Shown: positions 25,437 to 36,249, counted from the first letter of the stretch. The stretch: DNA of 64,000 nt from Galbitalea sp. SE-J8 (GCF_030345695.1 NZ_JAUASV010000012.1:29570-93569); one strand, 5' to 3'. Program-made: numbers and translations. The notes: a model not told the origin generated them from the sequence alone.

Positions 25437-25484
25437 CCCTGACACGGAAGAGGTCACTGGTTCGATCCCAGTATCGCCCACCAC
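25437..25484 (+). repeat. attR-type direct repeat (orphan 3' half of tRNA-Val)
   Basis: Perfect 48-base copy of 23227-23274, including the encoded CCA, without any 5' tRNA half. It marks the right boundary of the integrated remnant. Confidence 0.93.
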
Positions 25485-25784
25485 GAAGCTGCCAGTGACC
25501 CGCGATCTCGCGCGAACGCTGACGCGTCCGCTCTTCACTCCACGGTCGGCCACCGGTTCGCGTGACGGTGAGTGGGGCCCACCGGATGTGGGGCGGTCAC
25601 CCGCGCGCACGGCGGGCGGGACGGGCGTTGCGGCGCTCATCGGTTCGACTGCGGTGAGCGGGTTTCGCTTGTCGGCAACGCGTCCTGCCGTGCGCCCGAG
25701 TTCGCGAGCAGGGCAAGCAGGACGTCGTGCCCCCGGTCGCCCGGCCGGCGGAAGCGGCATCCGCCCGCCACTAAAGTCGTACGG
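25485..25784. other. Intergenic region between the integrated remnant and thrS
   Basis: About 300 bases with no supported gene. TAAAGT at 25772-25777 lies 7 bases before the GTG of thrS and is the likely -10. I looked for a T-box leader (stem I plus a TGG-type box and terminator), as found before some aminoacyl-tRNA synthetase genes, and saw none. Confidence 0.6.
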
Positions 25785-27737
25785 GTGACTGACCAGACCG
25801 GCTTCGAGCTCTTTCCCGATCGGTCCGTGATCGCGATCCGCGTGAACGGCGAACTGAAGGACAAGGCGACGACGGTCACGACCACGGACGCCGTCGAGCC
25901 GGTCGAGGCGTCGAGCCCGGACGGGCTGAACATCCTGCGCCACTCGACAGCGCACGTCATGGCGCAGGCGGTGCAGCGCATCAATCCGGAGGCGAAGCTC
26001 GGGATCGGTCCGCCCATCACCGACGGCTTCTACTACGACTTCGACGTCGAGACGCCGTTCACCCCCGACGACCTCAGGGCCGTCGAGAAGGAGATGGACC
26101 GCATCATCCGTTCCGGGCAGCGCTTCTCGCGCCGCGTCGTCACGGAGGACGAGGCGCGCGCCGAGCTCGCGGGCGAGCCCTACAAGCTCGAGCTGATCGG
26201 GCTCAAGGGCGGATCGACGGATGACGACGGCGACGAGAACGTCGAGGTCGGCGGCGCCGAGCTCACGATCTACGACAACATCGCGCGTGACGGCGAGGTC
26301 GCCTGGAAGGACCTCTGCCGCGGCCCGCACGTGCCCAACACGGGGGCGCTGAACGGCGGCTACAAGCTCATGCGCTCCGCCGCCGCGTACTGGCGGGGGA
26401 GCGAGAAGAACAAGCAGCTGCAGCGCATCTACGGCACGGCCTGGCCGACGAAGGACGAGCTTCGCACCTACACGACGCGCCTCGAGGAGGCCGCCAAGCG
26501 CGACCACCGCAAGCTCGGCACCGAGCTCGACCTGTTCTCCTTCCCCGATGAGATCGGCTCGGGGCTCGCGGTGTTCCACCCCAAGGGCGGCATCATCCGC
26601 AAGGAGATCGAGGACTACATGCGCGAGCGGCTCATCGCGCACGACTACGAGGTCGTCAACACGCCGCACATCACGAAGGCGCGCCTCTACGAGATCAGCC
26701 AGCACCTCAACTGGTACGCGGACGGCATGTTCCCGCCCATGCACCTCGACGAGGAGACGGATGCCGAGGGCAACGTCACGAGGCAGGGCCAGGACTACTA
26801 CCTCAAGCCCATGAACTGCCCGATGCACAACCTGATCTTCCGGGCACGCGGGCGGAGCTACCGCGAGCTGCCGCTGCGGCTCGCGGAGTTCGGCACGGTG
26901 TACCGCTACGAGAAGTCGGGGGTGCTGTCGGGGCTCACGCGCGTGCGCGGCCTCACGCAGGACGACGCGCACATCTACGTCACCGAGGAGCAGACCAAGG
27001 ACGAGATCAAGCGCCAGCTCGAGTTCGTCTTCGAGACGCTCCGCGGATACGGGCTGAGCGACTTCTACCTCGAGCTGTCGACGCGCGATCCCGACAAGTC
27101 CGTCGGCAGCGACGAGCAGTGGGAGATCGCGACCGAGACGCTGCGCGAGGTCGCCGTCGACTCGGGCCTCGAGCTCGTGCCCGACCCGGGCGGCGCGGCC
27201 TTCTACGGCCCGAAGATCTCCGTGCAGGCGCGCGACGCGATCGGACGCACCTGGCAGCTGTCGACCGTGCAGCTCGACTTCAACCAGCCCGAGCTGTTCG
27301 AGCTCGAGTACACGGCGGCCGACGGCACGCGCAAGCGTCCGGTGATGATCCACCGCGCGCTGCTCGGCTCGATCGAGCGGTTCTTCGCGATCCTGCTCGA
27401 GCACTACGCGGGCGCGTTCCCGGTCTGGCTGAGTCCCGTGCAGGTCGTCGGCATCCCCGTCGCCGAGCAGTACGCCGACTACCTCGACGGCATCCTCGCG
27501 GACCTCAAGCGGCAGGGCGTGCGCGTCGAGCTCGACGCCTCGAGCGACCGGATGCCGAAGAAGATCCGCAACGCGGCCACGTCGAAAGTGCCCTTCGTGC
27601 TCATCGCCGGCGAGGAGGACCGGGCGAACGGCGCGGTCAGCTTCCGCTACCGCGACGGCCACCAGGACAACGGCGTGCCGATCGCCGAGGCGACGCAGCG
27701 CATCCTCGACGCCATCGCGACGAAGGCGCAGGTCTGA
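25785..27737 (+). CDS. thrS: Threonyl-tRNA synthetase
   Basis: A class II aminoacyl-tRNA synthetase of 650 residues. The N-terminal TGS domain (about 1-50) is followed by the editing domain with [11 protein letters not shown] near residue 55. The catalytic core has the zinc Cys in [10 protein letters not shown] near 345, motif 2 around [19 protein letters not shown] and motif 3 in [15 protein letters not shown] near 523, then the anticodon-binding domain. The start is a GTG at 25785, just behind a -10-like TAAAGT; a longer open frame upstream would add an implausible Arg-rich extension. The HIT-family gene follows 22 bases later. Confidence 0.97.
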   Translation: MTDQTGFELFPDRSVIAIRVNGELKDKATTVTTTDAVEPVEASSPDGLNILRHSTAHVMAQAVQRINPEAKLGIGPPITDGFYYDFDVETPFTPDDLRAVEKEMDRIIRSGQRFSRRVVTEDEARAELAGEPYKLELIGLKGGSTDDDGDENVEVGGAELTIYDNIARDGEVAWKDLCRGPHVPNTGALNGGYKLMRSAAAYWRGSEKNKQLQRIYGTAWPTKDELRTYTTRLEEAAKRDHRKLGTELDLFSFPDEIGSGLAVFHPKGGIIRKEIEDYMRERLIAHDYEVVNTPHITKARLYEISQHLNWYADGMFPPMHLDEETDAEGNVTRQGQDYYLKPMNCPMHNLIFRARGRSYRELPLRLAEFGTVYRYEKSGVLSGLTRVRGLTQDDAHIYVTEEQTKDEIKRQLEFVFETLRGYGLSDFYLELSTRDPDKSVGSDEQWEIATETLREVAVDSGLELVPDPGGAAFYGPKISVQARDAIGRTWQLSTVQLDFNQPELFELEYTAADGTRKRPVMIHRALLGSIERFFAILLEHYAGAFPVWLSPVQVVGIPVAEQYADYLDGILADLKRQGVRVELDASSDRMPKKIRNAATSKVPFVLIAGEEDRANGAVSFRYRDGHQDNGVPIAEATQRILDAIATKAQV

Positions 27738-27759
27738 CCCGGATGCGGGGCCGGCGCTC

Positions 27760-28335
27760 GTGAGGGACTACGACGGGGAGGAGTACGGCGACGTCGAGTC
27801 GCCGGACTCCTTCGCCGCCGTGCCCGACGCGTTCCAGCGACTGTGGACGCCGTACCGGATCGCCTACATCGAGTCGAACCACGCGGGATCCGCGCCGTCG
27901 CAGCATCCGGAGGCGTGCGCGTTCTGCGTCGCGCCGACGCTCTCCGACGAGCAGGCGCTCATCGTGCACCGCGGCGAGCTCGCCTACGTGCTGCTCAACC
28001 TGTTCCCCTACAACAGCGGCCACATGCTGGTCTGCCCGTACCGGCACGTCGCCACCTACGATCTCGCCACGGATGCGGAGGTCGCCGAGATCGCACGTCT
28101 CACCCAGGTCGCGATGCGCGTCGCGACCGCGGCGTCGTCCGCGCACGGCTTCAACATCGGCATGAACCAGGGCGCCGTCGCGGGCGCCGGCATCGCCGCG
28201 CACCTGCACCAGCACATCGTGCCGCGCTGGCCCGCGGACGCGAACTTCCTGCCGATCATCGGCGGCACCAAGGCGATCCCGCGGCTGCTCGGCGACGTTC
28301 GCCAGCAGTTCGCCGACGCCTGGCCGGCCGACTGA
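27760..28335 (+). CDS. HIT domain protein (AP4A phosphorylase-like)
   Basis: A 191-residue nucleotide-binding protein with the histidine triad AHLHQHIVPR near residue 150 and an AFCVAP zinc-type segment near 49. HIT proteins hydrolyse or phosphorolyse dinucleoside polyphosphates or related adenylated compounds. Its position right after thrS is conserved in actinobacteria, where it is usually followed by pgsA and acyltransferase genes for phosphatidylinositol mannosides. Here an HNH endonuclease gene comes next instead, so the usual operon seems interrupted. GTG start at 27760. Confidence 0.9.
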   Translation: MRDYDGEEYGDVESPDSFAAVPDAFQRLWTPYRIAYIESNHAGSAPSQHPEACAFCVAPTLSDEQALIVHRGELAYVLLNLFPYNSGHMLVCPYRHVATYDLATDAEVAEIARLTQVAMRVATAASSAHGFNIGMNQGAVAGAGIAAHLHQHIVPRWPADANFLPIIGGTKAIPRLLGDVRQQFADAWPAD

Positions 28336-28502
28336 GCGGCCGCCCGCACTCCCGGTCCGCCACCGACGCTGCTGGTCATGTCGTCGTACCCCGGTGCGGT
28401 GGCCGCTGTCTGTGAAGGCGTGTCTGTGAGGGCGTGTCCGCGAGGGCGGGTGGGTTGTGGATATCTGGTGCGGGTGTCGGTGGTGGGGCCGAGAATTAGA
28501 AC

Positions 28503-30164
28503 ATGTATTCGAACCTGGGTGCGCGGCACGCGTCGCGGGTAGCCGGTGTGGAGGCTGCCCGGGATGCGGTGCGTGCCCTGGTCGAGGAGCCCGTCGCCGG
28601 GTACACCGACCGGGAGCTGGTCGCGATGATCGGCGATTTCGAGGAGCTCGGCCGCCTGGTCGACGCGTTCCGGTGCCTGCTCGCGGGGGAAGCCGATGCG
28701 CGTTCCGACGACCCGGACTCGCTGGCGCGCCGGTTCGGGCAGACCCGTGCCGCGTCCCTGATCGCGCAACTCGCCCGGGTCTCGGGCGCGACCGCGGGCG
28801 ATCGGGTCCGGGTCGGGGCAGCGATCCGGCCCCGCACCCCCTTCCCCGGGGATGCCGCCCCGGACCAGGTGCTGCCGCCGGCGCGGGAACACCTCGCCGG
28901 AGCGGTCACCGCGGGCCGGGTCGGGATCGATTCGGCTCTGACCATCGACCGGTGCCTGACCCAGGCGCGCCGTGGTCCCGCGTCGCTGACCGCCCTGGAG
29001 GGCTGCGAGGCCGAACTGACCGCCTCCGCGACCAGCAACCCCGCCGACTATCTCGCGCTCGAATCCCGGGTCTGGCGCGACGTGCTCGACCCGGACGGGA
29101 TCGAGCCCCGCGCCGACGACATCCACAGACGCCGCAGCCTCACCCTCGGCCGGGAACACCACGGCCTCACCCCGATCACCGGCCGCCTCGCCCCGGAACT
29201 CGCCGCCCTGCTCCGGGCGAACTTCGCCGAAGCGCTCTCTCCCGACGCGACACCCCGGTTCCTGTCCGAGGACGACTGCCTCACCACACCCACCGCCGCA
29301 GGCATCACCATCACGTCCCCCGACCAGAACGAGCGAGCCCGGGCGTCCGAGCGGGAACGGGGGTCGGGGCGCGGGCACGAGGTAGCACGGCGGCTGGATC
29401 CGCGCACCCGCGAACAGAAACAACACGACGTGCTGATGGGCCTGCTCACCGCCGGCACCCGTGCGACCGGCACCGAACCCGGCCAGATGCGTCCCCTCAC
29501 CACCGTGCTCGCCACCATCACCGCCACTGAACTCCTCCACCACACCACCAACGACACAATCGCGGGCGGCGCGTTCGGGGGCGGCGCTCTCGGAGCCGAC
29601 ACCCTCGCGGGCGGCACGTTCGCGGGCAGGGGCGGGCTGGTCGGCACGGGACTGGTCGGCACGGGACGGATGGCCGAGGTCGACGAGACCGCACCCGCGA
29701 GCATGATCGCCCAAGCCGTCTGCGACGCCGGCCTGCGCATCCTCACCCTCGACGGTCAGGGCAACCCCCTCGACGAAGGTCGCCGTTACCGCCTCTTCAC
29801 CACCCGCCAACGCCGCGTCATCGCGATCCGCGACGGCGGATGCGCCGTCCCCGGCTGCACCGCACCCGCATCCTGGACCGAAGTGCACCACATCCTCTGG
29901 TGGAAAGCACACCACGGCGCCACCGATATCACCAACGGCATCCTGCTCTGCCCCAAACACCACCGCGACGTCCACCGCGGACACTTCGCCATCCGCCTCA
30001 TCGACGGACGCCCCCACCTCATCCCCGCGCCGTGGATCGACCCCGACCGACGACCCCAACCCATGGGACACCCCCTCGGACGACCCCGCCACACCCCGCC
30101 GAGCACATCCCGGCACCGAACCACCACCCCGCGCGCACCGACCGACACGCCGCAGCGCACGTGA
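28503..30164 (+). CDS. DUF222/HNH endonuclease (13E12 repeat family)
   Basis: A 553-residue protein with an N-terminal DUF222 region (about residues 15-330) and a C-terminal HNH nuclease domain: RRVIAIRDGGCAVPGCTAP near 440, then EVHHILWWKAHHGATDITNG and LLCPKHHRDVHRGHF. The two Cys pairs and the His-Asn-His set are intact. This family is present in many copies in Microbacteriaceae and mycobacteria and behaves like a dispersed selfish or defence-related gene; its real role is unknown. Gly/Ala-rich linker repeats occur at about 355-385. It breaks the usual thrS-HIT-pgsA order. Confidence 0.88.
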   Translation: MYSNLGARHASRVAGVEAARDAVRALVEEPVAGYTDRELVAMIGDFEELGRLVDAFRCLLAGEADARSDDPDSLARRFGQTRAASLIAQLARVSGATAGDRVRVGAAIRPRTPFPGDAAPDQVLPPAREHLAGAVTAGRVGIDSALTIDRCLTQARRGPASLTALEGCEAELTASATSNPADYLALESRVWRDVLDPDGIEPRADDIHRRRSLTLGREHHGLTPITGRLAPELAALLRANFAEALSPDATPRFLSEDDCLTTPTAAGITITSPDQNERARASERERGSGRGHEVARRLDPRTREQKQHDVLMGLLTAGTRATGTEPGQMRPLTTVLATITATELLHHTTNDTIAGGAFGGGALGADTLAGGTFAGRGGLVGTGLVGTGRMAEVDETAPASMIAQAVCDAGLRILTLDGQGNPLDEGRRYRLFTTRQRRVIAIRDGGCAVPGCTAPASWTEVHHILWWKAHHGATDITNGILLCPKHHRDVHRGHFAIRLIDGRPHLIPAPWIDPDRRPQPMGHPLGRPRHTPPSTSRHRTTTPRAPTDTPQRT

Positions 30165-30224
30165 CCCAGCTCACGTGACCCAGCGCGCGTGACCCAGCGC
30201 GCGTGACTCTGCGCACGTGACTCC
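30155..30224 (+). repeat. 14-bp tandem repeat, five copies, covering the HNH gene stop
   Basis: Five units of 14 bases with core GCGCRCGTGACCCA: 30155-30168, 30169-30182, 30183-30196, 30197-30210 and 30211-30224. The first copy contains the TGA of the HNH gene. The array ends 5 bases before the convergent pdxY stop. Confidence 0.85.
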
Positions 30225-30229
30225 GCCAG

Positions 30230-31081
30230 TCAGCGCACCCGCTTCACCGCGAACTGCATGCGGGGACGGGCGTAGAACTCCTGCGCCTCGACGAGCATGA
30301 GCTCGCGCGCCCGGGCCGCATACGTCATCGAGAGCAGGTCGAAGACGCTCGAGACGGTGCGGGCGAGCGCGTCGGCCGCATCCTCGGTGCGCAGGTAGTG
30401 CGCCGTGAACAGCGCGGCCGTGACGTCACCCGACCCGTTCGCCTTCACGGGGAGCCGCGGCGTCTGCACGATCCACGCTCCGCGGTCGTCGACCGCGAGC
30501 ATCTCGATCGTGTCGTCCTCGGCCTCCGGGCGCACGACGCTCGTGACGAGCACGATCCGCGGCCCGAGGGCGCGGACCGCGTCCACCGCGTCGAGCGTCG
30601 ACGCGAGATCGGCCGGCTCGGTGCCGGTGAGGAAGCCGAGCTCGAACTGGTTCGGGGTGATCAGGTCGGCGACCGGCACGACGCGTTCGCGCATCAGCAC
30701 CGGGATGGCGGGCGCGACGAAGCATCCCGAGATGGCGTTGCCCATCACCGGGTCGCACGCGTAGATCGCGGACGGGTTGGCCGCCTTCACCCGCGCGACC
30801 GTCTCGATGATGACGTCGGCGATGCCCTCACCGCCCTGGTATCCGGACAGCACGGCGTCCACGCCCGGGAACGCCCCGCGCGCCTCGACCCCGTCGATCA
30901 CCGCGCGCACGTCGTCGGGCGCGATGAGCGGACCGCCCCACGCGCCGTACCCGGTGTGGTTCGAGAAGTTCACCGTGTAGACGGGCATCACCTCGACGCC
31001 GATGCGCTGCAGGGGGAACACCGCGGCCGAGTTTCCGACGTGTCCGTAGGCGACGGCGGACTGGATCGAGAGGATGCTCAT
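30230..31081 (-). CDS. pdxY: Pyridoxal kinase
   Basis: A 283-residue ribokinase-superfamily enzyme that phosphorylates pyridoxal to PLP in the salvage pathway. Features: [20 protein letters not shown] at residues 6-25, YACDPVMGN near 111, [14 protein letters not shown] near 141, and the catalytic-loop region [16 protein letters not shown] near 214 with its Asp base. It is divergent from pdxS, 72 bases apart, so both routes to PLP are encoded side by side. Confidence 0.93.
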   Translation of the reverse strand: MSILSIQSAVAYGHVGNSAAVFPLQRIGVEVMPVYTVNFSNHTGYGAWGGPLIAPDDVRAVIDGVEARGAFPGVDAVLSGYQGGEGIADVIIETVARVKAANPSAIYACDPVMGNAISGCFVAPAIPVLMRERVVPVADLITPNQFELGFLTGTEPADLASTLDAVDAVRALGPRIVLVTSVVRPEAEDDTIEMLAVDDRGAWIVQTPRLPVKANGSGDVTAALFTAHYLRTEDAADALARTVSSVFDLLSMTYAARARELMLVEAQEFYARPRMQFAVKRVR

Positions 31082-31140
31082 CCGTCGATCCTGGCATCGC
31101 CGACGGCACCCCGCGGCACGTCACGCCGATGGCAACCGCC

Positions 31141-31146
31141 TAGGAT
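31141..31146 (+). promoter_or_regulatory. -10 hexamer of pdxS (leaderless type)
   Basis: TAGGAT ends 7 bases before the ATG of pdxS, so transcription should start at the A of the start codon. The 72-base gap to pdxY also has to hold the divergent promoter. No MocR/PdxR gene or operator was recognised. Confidence 0.5.
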
Positions 31147-31153
31147 TCCGACC

Positions 31154-32047
31154 ATGAGCGACAGCACGGCCACCGGCACCACCCGAGTCAAGCGCGGCCT
31201 GGCCGACATGCTCAAGGGCGGCGTCATCATGGACGTCGTCACCGCCGACCAGGCCAGGATCGCCGAGGATGCGGGCGCCACCGCCGTGATGGCGCTCGAG
31301 CGGGTGCCCGCCGACATCCGTGCCCAGGGCGGGGTCGCGCGCATGAGCGACCCCGACCTCATCGACGCGATCGTGAGCGCCGTCTCGATCCCGGTGATGG
31401 CGAAGGCGCGCATCGGCCACTTCGTCGAAGCGCAGGTGCTCGAGGCGCTCGGCGTCGACTACATCGACGAGTCCGAGGTGCTCTCGCCCGCCGACTACGT
31501 CAACCACATCGACAAGTGGGGCTTCACCGTGCCGTTCGTCTGCGGCGCGACGAACCTGGGGGAGGCGCTGCGCCGGATCACCGAGGGCGCGGCGATGATC
31601 CGCTCCAAGGGTGAGGCCGGCACGGGCGACGTGTCGGAGGCGACCAAGCACATCCGCACCATCAACGGAGAGCTGCGCGCGCTCGCGTCGAAGAGCAGGG
31701 ACGAGCTCTACGTGGCCGCCAAGGAGCTGCAGGCGCCCTACGACCTCGTCGTCGAGGTCGCCGAGACCGGCAGGCTCCCCGTCGTGCTGTTCACCGCGGG
31801 CGGCGTGGCGACCCCGGCGGATGCCGCGCTCATGATGCAGCTCGGCGCCGACGGCGTCTTCGTCGGCTCGGGCATCTTCAAGTCGGGCGACCCCGCCAAG
31901 CGCGCTGCGGCGATCGTCAAGGCGACCACGTTCTACGACGACCCGCGGGTCATCGCCGAGGCGTCCCGCGGACTCGGCGAGGCCATGGTCGGCATCAACG
32001 TCGCCGACCTCGCCGCTCCGCACCGCCTCGCCGAGCGGGGCTGGTGA
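31154..32047 (+). CDS. pdxS: Pyridoxal 5'-phosphate synthase, lyase subunit
   Basis: A 297-residue TIM-barrel enzyme that builds PLP from ribose 5-phosphate, glyceraldehyde 3-phosphate and ammonia supplied by PdxT. Conserved parts: [20 protein letters not shown] near 21, [14 protein letters not shown] with the first active-site Lys near 85, [18 protein letters not shown] near 153 and [19 protein letters not shown] near 212. The ATG at 31154 is preceded by a -10-like hexamer. pdxT follows 28 bases later. Confidence 0.97.
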   Translation: MSDSTATGTTRVKRGLADMLKGGVIMDVVTADQARIAEDAGATAVMALERVPADIRAQGGVARMSDPDLIDAIVSAVSIPVMAKARIGHFVEAQVLEALGVDYIDESEVLSPADYVNHIDKWGFTVPFVCGATNLGEALRRITEGAAMIRSKGEAGTGDVSEATKHIRTINGELRALASKSRDELYVAAKELQAPYDLVVEVAETGRLPVVLFTAGGVATPADAALMMQLGADGVFVGSGIFKSGDPAKRAAAIVKATTFYDDPRVIAEASRGLGEAMVGINVADLAAPHRLAERGW

Positions 32048-32075
32048 CGGACCCCTGAGCCGATCGAAGGGCGCG

Positions 32076-32660
32076 GTGCGCGTCGGGGTGCTCGCGCTCC
32101 AGGGCGACTTCCGCGAGCACCTCGCGGTGCTGCGGGGTCTCGGAGCGGATGCCGTGCCGGTGCGCCGCGCCAGCGAGCTCGACACGGTGGCCGGCCTCGT
32201 CATCCCGGGCGGGGAGTCGAGCGTGATGGACAAGCTGTCGCGCGCCTTCGGGGTCGCGGAGCCCGTGACGGCCCGCATCGCCGCGGGCATGCCGGTCTAC
32301 GGCACGTGCGCCGGGCTCATCATGCTCGCCGACCGGCTGCTCGACGGGATCGCCGGCCAGCAGACCTTCGGCGGGCTCGACGTCGCCGTGCGCCGCAACG
32401 CGTTCGGCGGCCAGCTCGACTCGTTCGAGGCCGACCTTCCCGTGCCCGCGTTCGGCGACCCGCCCACGCACGCCGTCTTCATCCGTGCACCCGTCGTCGA
32501 GTCGGCGGCGGAGTCGGTCACGCCTCTCGTCTCGCTGCCCGACGGCCGCATGGTGGCGGTGGAGCAGGGCGGGCTCATCGGCACGTCGTTCCACCCGGAG
32601 ATCGCCGACGACCTGCGCTTCCACGACTATTTCCTCGAGAAGGCGCGCGCCGCCGCCTGA
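32076..32660 (+). CDS. pdxT: Pyridoxal 5'-phosphate synthase, glutaminase subunit
   Basis: A 194-residue class I glutamine amidotransferase that hydrolyses glutamine and passes ammonia to PdxS. It shows [10 protein letters not shown] near 6, [11 protein letters not shown] near 44, the nucleophile Cys in [11 protein letters not shown] near 76 and the His-Glu pair in [11 protein letters not shown] near 172. GTG start at 32076. It normally precedes yebC and the ruv genes in actinobacteria, as it does here, apart from one reverse-strand gene in between. Confidence 0.95.
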   Translation: MRVGVLALQGDFREHLAVLRGLGADAVPVRRASELDTVAGLVIPGGESSVMDKLSRAFGVAEPVTARIAAGMPVYGTCAGLIMLADRLLDGIAGQQTFGGLDVAVRRNAFGGQLDSFEADLPVPAFGDPPTHAVFIRAPVVESAAESVTPLVSLPDGRMVAVEQGGLIGTSFHPEIADDLRFHDYFLEKARAAA

Positions 32661-32668
32661 TCGCCCGC

Positions 32669-33112
32669 TCAGCGCGCCCCGATGCGCTTCCCGTCGAGGA
32701 AGACCGCGAGCACCGGCGCGTCGGCCGCGAGCTCGAAGGCGCGGTCGCCCCGCACGCTCTGCGCCCCCGAGAGGCGGTAGCTGCCGAGGGCCGTGCGCGC
32801 CGGCGAGGCGCGCAGCATGAGCTGCAGCTCCACCGCGTCCGACCGGCCCGTGTCCTGGCGCACGACCTCGCGGATGCCGGTGACGACGAACGCGCCCTGC
32901 GGGGCATCCGTGGTCACCGCCCACTCGGTGCGGTCATCCGCACGGGCGACGTGCTGGGGCCGGTAGCGCAGGTCGAACAGCTCGAACAGCGTGACCGCGC
33001 GGCGCACGGAGATCGTGGCCAGGTCGCAGCGGATCTCGTCCGCGCAACGGCGCAGGGCGTTCGCCAGATAGCCGACGCGGAACCAGTGCGGGGACGGGGC
33101 GACGGCGGGCAC
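32669..33112 (-). CDS. Hypothetical protein
   Basis: A 147-residue soluble protein from a GTG at 33112. It contains [20 protein letters not shown] at about residues 22-41 and an end [13 protein letters not shown]. No signal peptide, membrane span or catalytic motif is recognised. The coding bias follows the neighbours and the gene nearly fills the space between pdxT and yebC on the opposite strand, so it is probably real. No function is proposed. Confidence 0.6.
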   Translation of the reverse strand: MPAVAPSPHWFRVGYLANALRRCADEIRCDLATISVRRAVTLFELFDLRYRPQHVARADDRTEWAVTTDAPQGAFVVTGIREVVRQDTGRSDAVELQLMLRASPARTALGSYRLSGAQSVRGDRAFELAADAPVLAVFLDGKRIGAR

Positions 33113-33138
33113 GCGCCGAGCCTAGCGACGCGCGCCGG

Positions 33139-33144
33139 TACGAT
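33139..33144 (+). promoter_or_regulatory. -10 hexamer of yebC (leaderless type)
   Basis: TACGAT ends 7 bases before the ATG at 33152. This supports the conserved MSGHSKW start over the in-frame ATG at 33143, which overlaps the hexamer. Confidence 0.5.
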
Positions 33145-33151
33145 GGTGCGC

Positions 33152-33913
<762 letters not shown>

Positions 33914-33967
33914 CGCCGGACGGCCGACGCGCCGCGCCGGATTCGAACGGATGTACGAAACCGCGGG

Positions 33968-33973
33968 TAGGCT
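33968..33973 (+). promoter_or_regulatory. -10 hexamer of ruvC (leaderless type)
   Basis: TAGGCT ends 7 bases before the ATG of ruvC at 33981. A similar TAGGGT (34538-34543) lies 6 bases before ruvA inside the ruvC tail. No SOS box was recognised. Confidence 0.45.
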
Positions 33974-33980
33974 CGCGGGC

Positions 33981-34553
33981 ATGCGCGTGCTCGGTATCGA
34001 CCCCGGTCTCACCCGGTGCGGCGTCGGCGTCGTCGACGTCGACCCGGACCGCCGCGCGCGCCTCGTGCACGTGGGCGTCATCCGCACTCCCGCGCAGCTG
34101 CCGCTCGAGCGCCGCCTGCTCGCGATCGCCGAGGGCATCGCGCTCGCGCTCGACGAGCACGCGCCGCACGCCGTCGCGGTCGAGCGGATGTTCGCGCAGC
34201 ACAACGTGCGCACCGTGATGGGCACTGCGCAGGCCAGCGGCATCGCGATGCACGCGGCCGCCGCGCGCGGGCTGCCCGTGTCGCTGCACACGCCGAGCGA
34301 GGTGAAGGCCGCCGTCACGGGCTACGGCTCGGCCGACAAGCGCCAGGTCGGCGCCATGGTCGCCCGCATCCTCGGGCTCGACGCCGTGCCGACGCCGGCG
34401 GACGCGGCCGACGCGCTCGCGCTCGCGCTGTGCAGCGCGTGGCGCTCGGGGTCGCCGACAGCGCCCGCGATCGCGGACGGCGCCCTCACCCCCGCCCAGC
34501 GCGCGTGGCGCGCGGCCGAGCGGTCGGGCCCCGCTCGTAGGGTGGGCGCATGA
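33981..34553 (+). CDS. ruvC: Holliday junction resolvase RuvC
   Basis: A 190-residue endonuclease that cuts Holliday junctions. The four acidic metal ligands are visible: Asp in [11 protein letters not shown] near residue 7, Glu in AVERMF near 71, and the Asp pair in [13 protein letters not shown] near 146-149. The stop overlaps the ruvA start (ATGA), so ruvC, ruvA and ruvB form one translational unit. Confidence 0.96.
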   Translation: MRVLGIDPGLTRCGVGVVDVDPDRRARLVHVGVIRTPAQLPLERRLLAIAEGIALALDEHAPHAVAVERMFAQHNVRTVMGTAQASGIAMHAAAARGLPVSLHTPSEVKAAVTGYGSADKRQVGAMVARILGLDAVPTPADAADALALALCSAWRSGSPTAPAIADGALTPAQRAWRAAERSGPARRVGA

Positions 34554-35158
34554 TCTCGTCGGTGCGCGGCACGGTGCTCGCCGCGGTCGGTTCGAGCGTC
34601 GTCATCGAGGTCGGGGGAGTGGGCCTCGCCGTGCAGGTCACGCCCGCGCACGCCCTCACCCTGCGGATCGGCTCGGAGGCGCGCGTGCACACCGCGCTCA
34701 TCGTGCGCGAGGACGACCTCAGCCTGTTCGGGTTCGCGACACCCGACGAGCTCGCCGTGTTCGACCTGCTGCGCGGCGTCTCGGGCGTCGGCCCGAAGAG
34801 CGCCCTCGGCGTGCTCGCGGCCATGACGCCCGACGAGGTGGCGCGTGCGGTCGCGAGCGAGGACGACGGCGCGTTCCGCAAGGTCAGCGGCATCGGCCCG
34901 AAGACCGCGCGACTCATCGCCGTGTCGCTGCAGGGCAAGCTCGTCGCGATCGCCCCGGCGCCCGCCGCACCCGCCGCGCGCGCATCGGTCGGCGACGACG
35001 TGGTCGTCGCGCTCACGGGTCTCGGCTGGCCCGAGCGGGTGGCGGTCGAGGCCGTCGCGGACGCCCTCGCCGACGCCGGACCGGCGGATGCCGCATCCGT
35101 TCCGGCACTGCTGCGGCGCGCGCTCGCCCTGCTCGGCCCCGCGGGCGTGGCCCCGTGA
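34550..35158 (+). CDS. ruvA: Holliday junction branch migration protein RuvA
   Basis: A 202-residue DNA-junction binding subunit. An OB-fold (residues 1-62, [20 protein letters not shown]) is followed by two helix-hairpin-helix motifs ([18 protein letters not shown] near 74 and [20 protein letters not shown] near 110) and a small C-terminal domain that contacts RuvB ([17 protein letters not shown] near 150). It overlaps ruvC by four bases and ruvB by four bases. Confidence 0.96.
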   Translation: MISSVRGTVLAAVGSSVVIEVGGVGLAVQVTPAHALTLRIGSEARVHTALIVREDDLSLFGFATPDELAVFDLLRGVSGVGPKSALGVLAAMTPDEVARAVASEDDGAFRKVSGIGPKTARLIAVSLQGKLVAIAPAPAAPAARASVGDDVVVALTGLGWPERVAVEAVADALADAGPADAASVPALLRRALALLGPAGVAP

Positions 35159-36177
35159 GCGACCACGACCTCGTGAGCCCGGCGCCCGAGTCCGAGGCGG
35201 AGCTCGCGTTCGAGGGCGCGCTGCGCCCCACGCGTCTCGCCGAGTTCGTCGGGCAGTCCCGGGTGCGCGGCCAGCTGCAGCTGCTGCTCGACGCGGCCGA
35301 GCTGCAGCAGCGCACGCCCGACCACATCCTGCTCGCGGGCCCGCCGGGACTCGGCAAGACGACCCTCGCGATGATCGTGGCCCACGAGACCGGCAAGCCG
35401 CTGCGCATGTCGAGCGGCCCCGCGATCCAGCACGCGGGCGACCTCGCGGCGCTGCTCTCGAGCCTCACGCCGGGCGAGGTGCTGTTCATCGACGAGATCC
35501 ACCGCATGGCGCGCAGCGCGGAGGAGATGCTCTACCTCGCGATGGAGGACTTCCGCATCGACATCATGGTCGGCAAGGGCGCCGGGGCGACCTCCGTGCC
35601 GCTCGACCTCGCGCCGTTCACGATGGTCGGCGCCACGACGCGCGCGGGCCTGCTGCCCAACCCGCTGCGCGACCGCTTCGGCTTCACGGCGCACCTCGAG
35701 TTCTACGAGGTCGAGGAGCTCGAGCGCGTGCTCGCGCGCGCCGCCGGCCTGCTCGGCCTCGAGGTCGACGCGACGGCGCTCACCGAGATCGCCCGGCGCA
35801 GCCGCGGCACCCCGCGCATCGCGAACCGCCTGCTGCGGCGCGTGCGCGACTACTCGGTCGTGCACCGCATCTCCGGCGTCGACGCCGTGCGGGCCGCGCT
35901 CGAGCTCTACGACGTCGACGACCTCGGCCTCGACCGGCTCGACCGCGCCGTGATGTCGATCGTGCTCGAGCGGTTCGACGGCGGTCCGGTGGGGCTCTCG
36001 ACGCTCGCGGTCTCGGTCGGCGAGGAGGCGGACACGATCGAATCCGTCGTCGAGCCGTTCCTCGTGCGCATCGGGATGCTCACCCGCACGCCCCGCGGAC
36101 GCGTCGCCACGCGCTCGGCCTGGGCGCACTTCGGCATCGCGCGATCGTCAGGGACCCTGTTCGACGATGGGCTATAG
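35155..36177 (+). CDS. ruvB: Holliday junction branch migration ATPase RuvB
   Basis: A 340-residue AAA+ motor. Walker A is [20 protein letters not shown] near residue 62, Walker [10 protein letters not shown] near 110, sensor 1 [20 protein letters not shown] near 158, and a winged-helix C-terminal domain with [15 protein letters not shown] near 312. GTG start inside the ruvA stop (GTGA). With RuvA it drives branch migration for RuvC cutting. Confidence 0.97.
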   Translation: MSDHDLVSPAPESEAELAFEGALRPTRLAEFVGQSRVRGQLQLLLDAAELQQRTPDHILLAGPPGLGKTTLAMIVAHETGKPLRMSSGPAIQHAGDLAALLSSLTPGEVLFIDEIHRMARSAEEMLYLAMEDFRIDIMVGKGAGATSVPLDLAPFTMVGATTRAGLLPNPLRDRFGFTAHLEFYEVEELERVLARAAGLLGLEVDATALTEIARRSRGTPRIANRLLRRVRDYSVVHRISGVDAVRAALELYDVDDLGLDRLDRAVMSIVLERFDGGPVGLSTLAVSVGEEADTIESVVEPFLVRIGMLTRTPRGRVATRSAWAHFGIARSSGTLFDDGL

Positions 36178-36178
36178 T
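36173..36178 (+). promoter_or_regulatory. -10 hexamer (TATAGT) before yajC
   Basis: TATAGT overlaps the ruvB stop codon and is the best -10 match in this stretch. It would give yajC a leader of about 66 bases, or a leaderless start at the GTG at 36184 in the same frame. Confidence 0.45.
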
Positions 36179-36249
36179 CCCAGGTGGCCGTCAGGCGCTC
36201 TCACGTCGAGCTGCGCGGCCCTTCATTCTCGAGACCAGAGGTTCTTGTC

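Larger units (their letters stand above)
23275..25484 (+). mobile_element. Remnant of an integrative mobilizable/conjugative element at tRNA-Val
   Basis: A 2210-base insertion bounded by 48-base perfect direct repeats at the 3' end of tRNA-Val(GAC). It contains the C-terminal part of a TraA/MobF relaxase (broken) and a type II toxin-antitoxin pair. No integrase, excisionase or replication gene is visible, so the element cannot move on its own and is probably a deletion derivative in which the toxin-antitoxin pair resisted loss. Near the right end a 9-base inverted repeat (25375-25383 and 25427-25435) surrounds the last non-coding stretch and may have been a recombination-protein site. Confidence 0.83.

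Noticed and set aside
25437..25484. A further tRNA-Val gene before thrS
   Set aside because: Only the 3' half (anticodon loop to CCA) is present; the acceptor 5' strand and D-arm are missing. It is the duplicated end of the gene at 23199.
25485..25784. T-box riboswitch before thrS
   Set aside because: No stem-I/antiterminator pair, T-box core sequence or terminator could be found, and a -10 hexamer sits directly before the start codon.
36184..36249. A longer yajC starting at GTG 36184
   Set aside because: It would place 22 basic, non-conserved residues before the membrane span; the family starts just before the span, and AGAGG precedes the GTG at 36250. A leaderless start at 36184 cannot be fully excluded.
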